From: an uncultured Collinsella sp.
GTDB lineage: Bacteria; Actinomycetota; Coriobacteriia; Coriobacteriales; Coriobacteriaceae
Length of the DNA stretch: 45,601 nt
Reading direction: 5' to 3'
Assembly: GCA_900545745.1 (NCBI GenBank)
Contig: URAD01000014.1
Span: 1 to 45,601 of the forward strand
Shown here: one piece after another, positions 42,091 to 45,601 of the stretch
Layout of the letters: each line of letters begins with the position of its first letter
Numbering within the stretch: the first letter of the stretch is position 1
Notes under the pieces: model-generated
Told to the model about the DNA's origin: nothing
The model's database searches: none
The model's input: only the letters and a program-made list of their open reading frames with translations
Program-made: the position numbers and the translations under genes

Positions 42091-43436
42091 CGGGCGCCGC
42101 CTTCCCCACCTGCACCACGCGCGCTGACGAGGAACACAGGGTTTTGCGCCTTCATAAGATGGTGCGAGCCTACAGCCTCGGCGCGGGCGGCCGACACCTG
42201 GCACGCCTCGAACCCCTTAAAGCGCGAACCCGAGAGGAGCGCGCACGCCTCGGTGAGCGTCTCAACGGTGACGCATGGCACGCACAGGCGAACCTGCGAG
42301 TTCTTCTCGAGCGCCGCCTCCACGATGGAGGGAAGCTCGCCCGCGCTCCCGCCGACGAACACGGCGTCGGGGACGGGCAGTATCGCGAGCGCTTCGGGGG
42401 CGACACCGGGGACCGCATGCACGTTGCCGCACCCGAATGCATCCGCGTTCTCTCGGATGAGCCGCACGCCGACCGCGTTGCGCTCGACCGCCCATACCGA
42501 CCCCGCTCGCGCGACGAGCGCCGCCTCGATCGACACGCTCCCCGTGCCGGCGCCGACGTCCCACACGGTGTCGGTCGCGGTAAGGCGCAGCTTCGCGAGC
42601 GCGACGGCGCGCACCTCCTGCTTGGTCATAGGAACGTCGCCGCGGATGAAGAGCTCGTCGGGAATGCCCGAGGAAGCGTACGGCCAGCGGGAGCTCGCGG
42701 CGCGGGAGGCGCCCGCAGAGTCCGCCGCGGAAGAAGCCGCTGCGGGCGCAGACACGCCGGCCGGCACCTCGGAGGCTGCGCTAGAGCCCGCAGGCGACCC
42801 GGCGCCGCCTGCGAAATCGATAAGCATCACGTTCAAGTCGTCGAACGTCTGACCTGCGATTTCACTTGCGGTCGCGCAGGTGATGCGCTCGTCGGGGTAC
42901 GACAGGCGCTCGGCCACCGTCACGCGCGCGTCCCCGAAGCCCGCCTGCACAAGCTCGCCCGAAAGCCGCGAGGGATCTTCCCCGCCCGACGTGACGAGGA
43001 AGAGCTCACCTGCGCGCTCGGCCTCGGCCACGATGTCGCACGCCACGCCGTGAGCGCTCGCGAAGCGCCAATCCTGCCATGGACGCGCGAGGCGCGCGGC
43101 GAGATACGACGCTGAGCTTATGCCGGGAATGACGCGCACGTCCACCTGCGCGTCGCCGGAGAGCGCCTCCACCAGGCGGCGCGCGCCGCTGAACAGCCCC
43201 ACATCGCCCGTCATCACGACCACGGCGCGCTGCCACGACGCCGCATCGGTGAGCGCGGCGACGATGTCCGCCGACTTCACGAGCTCGCATCTCACCACGT
43301 CGGGCGGCACGTCGATGCCGACAAGTGCGCGATGAGCGCCGATGACCACGTCGGCGATATCGACCGCATCGAGCGCCGCGCGCGAGAGCAAGTCGGGGTT
43401 TCCGGGCCCCGCCCCGATGATCGTTACCTTTCGCAT
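42087..43436 (-). CDS. cbiET: Precorrin-6Y C5,15-methyltransferase, CbiE-CbiT fusion
   Basis: Methylates C5 and C15 and removes the acetate of C12 (CobL organisation). The 449-residue protein has an N-terminal tetrapyrrole methylase domain (VTIIGAGPGNPDLLSR, MTGDVGLFSGARRL, VIPGISSASYLA) and a C-terminal CbiT domain with MTKQEVRAVALAKLRL and the SAM loop VWDVGAGTGSVSIEAAL. The domains are joined by about 45 residues almost entirely of Ala, Ser, Gly and Pro (about residues 207-250). ATG 43436 overlaps the end of cbiH by 13 bases, with GGGAGA five bases upstream. Confidence 0.94.
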   Translation of the reverse strand: MRKVTIIGAGPGNPDLLSRAALDAVDIADVVIGAHRALVGIDVPPDVVRCELVKSADIVAALTDAASWQRAVVVMTGDVGLFSGARRLVEALSGDAQVDVRVIPGISSASYLAARLARPWQDWRFASAHGVACDIVAEAERAGELFLVTSGGEDPSRLSGELVQAGFGDARVTVAERLSYPDERITCATASEIAGQTFDDLNVMLIDFAGGAGSPAGSSAASEVPAGVSAPAAASSAADSAGASRAASSRWPYASSGIPDELFIRGDVPMTKQEVRAVALAKLRLTATDTVWDVGAGTGSVSIEAALVARAGSVWAVERNAVGVRLIRENADAFGCGNVHAVPGVAPEALAILPVPDAVFVGGSAGELPSIVEAALEKNSQVRLCVPCVTVETLTEACALLSGSRFKGFEACQVSAARAEAVGSHHLMKAQNPVFLVSARGAGGEGGAR

Positions 43437-44167
43437 GGAATCTCCCGATACCCGCGCGGCGTGACCATACGGCCGCCTACGCGCTTCGTGCCCGCGTTGC
43501 CGACGAACACGGTGGTGAACATGTCGGCATCGAGCTCCCCCAGCTCGGAGAGCCTGCACATGCCCGACTGCTGCCCCTCGCGCCCGATGTTACGTACCCA
43601 ACCGCAGAGCGTGTCGGGGGCCTTCCATTCGAGCATAATCTTCGCCGCGCGCGAGAGCCTGTCGGCGCGCTTTCTGCTGCGCGGGTTGTACAAACAGATG
43701 CAGAAGTCGGCGCTCGCCACGGCGGCGAGCCTGCGCTCGATGACCTCCCACGGCGTGAGCAGGTCGGAGAGCGACACGACCGCGAAGTCGTGGGCAAGCG
43801 GGGCGCCGAGCACCGCCGACCCGCTCTGAGCCGCGGTGGCCCCGGCGATAACTTCCACGTCTACATCGGGGTAGTCCTCCGCAAGCTCCAGCACGGGGCT
43901 CGCCATGCCGTACACGCCCGCGTCACCGCTGCACACGAGCGCCACGGCTTCTCCGCTCTGCGCGCGAGAAAGCGCCAGGCGGCACCGTTCGACCTCGTGC
44001 ATCATCGGCGTCGCGAGATGCGCCGCGTCGGGCACGGCGGCGAGCGCGAGCTCCACGTATTTCGTGTACCCCACAACGATGTCGGCCGCCTCGAGCGAGC
44101 GCCGGGCCGCAATCGTCATGCCGTCGGGACCGCCCGGGCCGATCCCCACCACGAAGAGCTTTCCCAT
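43424..44167 (-). CDS. cbiH: Precorrin-3B/cobalt-precorrin-3 C17-methyltransferase
   Basis: SAM-dependent C17 methylation with ring contraction. The 247-residue protein shows the class III methylase features LFVVGIGPGGPDGMT, VGYTKYVELA, VCSGDAGVYGMASPVLE, VIAGATAAQSGSAVLGAPLAHD and CLYNPRSRKR, the last two being specific for CobJ/CbiH. The ATG at 44167 is preferred over GTG 44170 since AAGGAG stands five bases upstream; it overlaps the cbiG stop as TGATG. Confidence 0.95.
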   Translation of the reverse strand: MGKLFVVGIGPGGPDGMTIAARRSLEAADIVVGYTKYVELALAAVPDAAHLATPMMHEVERCRLALSRAQSGEAVALVCSGDAGVYGMASPVLELAEDYPDVDVEVIAGATAAQSGSAVLGAPLAHDFAVVSLSDLLTPWEVIERRLAAVASADFCICLYNPRSRKRADRLSRAAKIMLEWKAPDTLCGWVRNIGREGQQSGMCRLSELGELDADMFTTVFVGNAGTKRVGGRMVTPRGYREIPCER

Positions 44168-45300
44168 CACCGCTCCTTAAACGAAAGTTCGATAGTTACC
44201 TTGGAAAACGCGACAGTCACGCCGCCGTGAGCGAACTTCGGGAAGATAAGTTTGCCCCCGTCCGCGAGCGCCGCGCGCTCGCACACGTTGTCGACCCCCA
44301 CCGTCGAGCGCACGAAATCAGATGGTGAAACGCTGCCTTCGACCTGCGACAACTCCTCTGCGGAATACGTCGCAAGCGGGATATTGCGCGCGCGGCAGAA
44401 GGCGAGCAGACCCTCCTCGTGCGCCTTCACGTCGATCGTCGCCGCCTCGCGCACGGCCGAAGGCGAGATGTCCGCCTGCCCGCACGCGAGAAGAAACGCC
44501 TCCCCGATCGCTTCGGCGCACGCACCGCGACGGCACCCTATACCCGCAACGATGCAGGGCACGACAAGGCGAAGCGGCTCGGGCGCAGGTGCCTGCGCCC
44601 TCACGCCCGCCGGCTTCCCCATCTCACCGGCGGGCACGACCACGCCCGTTGTCTCCGCCGCGCGAACGGACGCACCTGCATTCGCGCAAGCAAACGGCGA
44701 CACGACGATATCGGCCCGCGCGCGGTCTGACGCAATGTCAACCCCCTCAGGCGGCTGTCCCGAAATCGGCATGTCGGAATAGAGCGCCACGCGCCCGCCC
44801 GAAAGCAACCGCGCCGACACTCGCTTGATGGCCTCGGGATTCGAAACGGCGAGCCCCGCACGGCGCGCCCACGTATCCACCGCCCACACGCCGCGGACGT
44901 CAGTCGCCGTGGTGATGACGGGGATGGCCCCTGCCGCGCGTGCCACAGTTAGCGCAAGCTCGTTCGCACCGCCCAAATGCCCCGACAAAAGCGGAACGGC
45001 AAAGCGCCCCGTCTCGTCGATCGCCACAACCGCGGGATCGTTTGCCTTCGAGGCGACATGCGGCGCGATCGCCCGCACGGCGATGCCCGCCGCACCCACG
45101 AACAGAAGCGCGTCCGATGCTTCCCACGCGAGCGCCGTCCATGCGCGCAGGTCGGCCTTCCCCTCACCGAAACCGCGCGAAACGGAAACGTCCCAGCCAG
45201 GGTCATCTTCACCTGTCTGCGCGCAATCGGAAAGCGCGCGTGCGGTGCGCTCCGCCAACGCATACCCCCTCTCAGTGAACGCTATGCAGGAAATCCTCAT
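44167..45300 (-). CDS. cbiG: Cobalt-precorrin-5A hydrolase
   Basis: Opens the lactone and releases the two-carbon fragment (acetaldehyde) in the anaerobic corrin pathway. The 377-residue protein has the N-terminal part (LLFVGAAGIAVRAIAPHV, PLLSGHLGGANELA, ITTATDVRGVWAVD), a central region and the C-terminal domain (VAGIGCRRGACAEAI, TIDVKAHEEGLLAFC, LATYSAEEL). Its presence, with cbiH and cobK, marks the anaerobic route. The ATG at 45300 directly follows the stop of the cbiL remnant with no spare base, so its translation may depend on that short frame. Confidence 0.94.
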   Translation of the reverse strand: MRISCIAFTERGYALAERTARALSDCAQTGEDDPGWDVSVSRGFGEGKADLRAWTALAWEASDALLFVGAAGIAVRAIAPHVASKANDPAVVAIDETGRFAVPLLSGHLGGANELALTVARAAGAIPVITTATDVRGVWAVDTWARRAGLAVSNPEAIKRVSARLLSGGRVALYSDMPISGQPPEGVDIASDRARADIVVSPFACANAGASVRAAETTGVVVPAGEMGKPAGVRAQAPAPEPLRLVVPCIVAGIGCRRGACAEAIGEAFLLACGQADISPSAVREAATIDVKAHEEGLLAFCRARNIPLATYSAEELSQVEGSVSPSDFVRSTVGVDNVCERAALADGGKLIFPKFAHGGVTVAFSKVTIELSFKER

Positions 45301-45534
45301 CTAGCGCACCACCATCGTCGAGAAGTAGCTGCCCCGATCGGGCACATCGTCGAGCGAGCGGTACACGCGCTCGCCCGGAAGCCCACAGTCCTCTACGCGC
45401 TCGGCACCGTCGAAGGCGCCCTCCTCGCGAAGAATGCGCTTCGTGTCCGCAAGCGAGCGGCGCGCCTTCATGACCACCTTCGTCCCCGGCCAGCCGATTG
45501 CGCGGCCCACCCCGTACAGCACGCCTTTATTCAT
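45301..45534 (-). pseudogene. cbiL: cbiL remnant: internally deleted precorrin-2 C20-methyltransferase
   Basis: The 77-residue frame starts MNKGVLYGVG, the typical first residues of CbiL, and then jumps to GTKVVMKARRSLADTKRI, followed by CGLPGERVYRSL and SYFSTMVVR, the typical last 65 or so residues of CbiL. The full enzyme is about 230 residues, so roughly 150 residues with the GPG loop and the SAM site are gone, without a frameshift. The product cannot be a working methyltransferase. The ATG at 45534 overlaps the stop of the upstream gene by eight bases, and the end abuts cbiG, so the deleted frame still fits the coupled operon. An assembly error in the source would look the same. Confidence 0.7.
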
Positions 45535-45601
45535 ACGTCGCCCCCAATTCCCCGATAACCGCATCGGCGCCCGACGTGCGGAAAAGCTCGCGGCGCTCGG
45601 C
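45527..45601 (-). CDS. Unidentified gene, C-terminal end only
   Basis: The right edge cuts a minus-strand frame whose last 24 codons read AERRELFRTSGADAVIGE and LGATYE before a TAA at 45527-45529. It overlaps the start of the cbiL remnant by eight bases, the same close packing as the rest of the operon, so it is probably another corrin gene. The tail is too short and not characteristic enough to name; cbiD, cbiF, a cobaltochelatase and a uroporphyrinogen methylase are the steps still missing from view. Confidence 0.55.
   Translation of the reverse strand, partial: AERRELFRTSGADAVIGELGATYE

Noticed and set aside
45535..45601. Cobalamin riboswitch for the corrin operon
   Set aside because: The operon is still open to the right: a coding frame runs into the edge, so any leader lies outside the window.

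Overview
The window reads as the chromosome of a high-GC, gut-type actinomycete of the class Coriobacteriia, most likely Collinsella or a close relative. This rests on the gene content (a GlgC/GlgD pair, anaerobic-type corrin genes, a one-chain iron-sulfur L-serine dehydratase, a MacAB-type exporter in a Gram-positive setting) and on codon and base usage. The genus is an inference; the class-level placement is firmer. No rRNA, tRNA, CRISPR array, plasmid or phage module is visible.

Left part, 1-15.3 kb, is storage polysaccharide. A leftward pair (HAD phosphatase, thiamine pyrophosphokinase) diverges from a rightward glycogen block: glgB (branching), glgP (phosphorylase), glgC and glgD (ADP-glucose pyrophosphorylase, catalytic and regulatory-type subunits), glgA (synthase), then one 1098-residue protein carrying a GH13 alpha-glucanase and a complete GH77 4-alpha-glucanotransferase. 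Together they cover ADP-glucose synthesis, chain extension, branching, phosphorolysis and reworking of the released dextrins. GlgA carries about 280, and GlgB about 78, extra C-terminal residues of histone-H1-like Lys/Ala/Thr sequence with a shared T-R-K-R motif. A TTGGTAAAAC operator-like motif occurs at both ends of the block.

Middle part, 15.3-31.5 kb, is backbone housekeeping. On the minus strand lie gltX, then priA-def-fmt-rsmB (replication restart and N-formyl-methionine handling). On the plus strand lie metK, L-serine dehydratase, an L,D-transpeptidase and a three-gene MacAB-type ABC exporter. Long palindromic elements sit in the gaps. One family (65 bp) occurs twice; three others (96, 96 and 117 bp) occur once each here.

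Right part, 31.5-45.6 kb, is a minus-strand cobalamin operon of tightly overlapping genes. In transcription order: an unidentified partial gene, a cbiL remnant, cbiG, cbiH, cbiET, cbiA, cobT, cobU, cobS, a CobU-like/phosphatase fusion, cbiB, cobD, cbiP, cobO, cbiC, cobK. It is visibly more GC-rich than the left part. Its distal end abuts a decayed IS21-type IstA transposase fragment and a 65-bp palindrome, which suggests a joined-in segment. The cbiL copy keeps only its N-terminal ten or so and C-terminal about 65 residues, so this operon by itself lacks a working precorrin-2 C20-methyltransferase. The operon start and any cobalamin riboswitch lie beyond the right edge.
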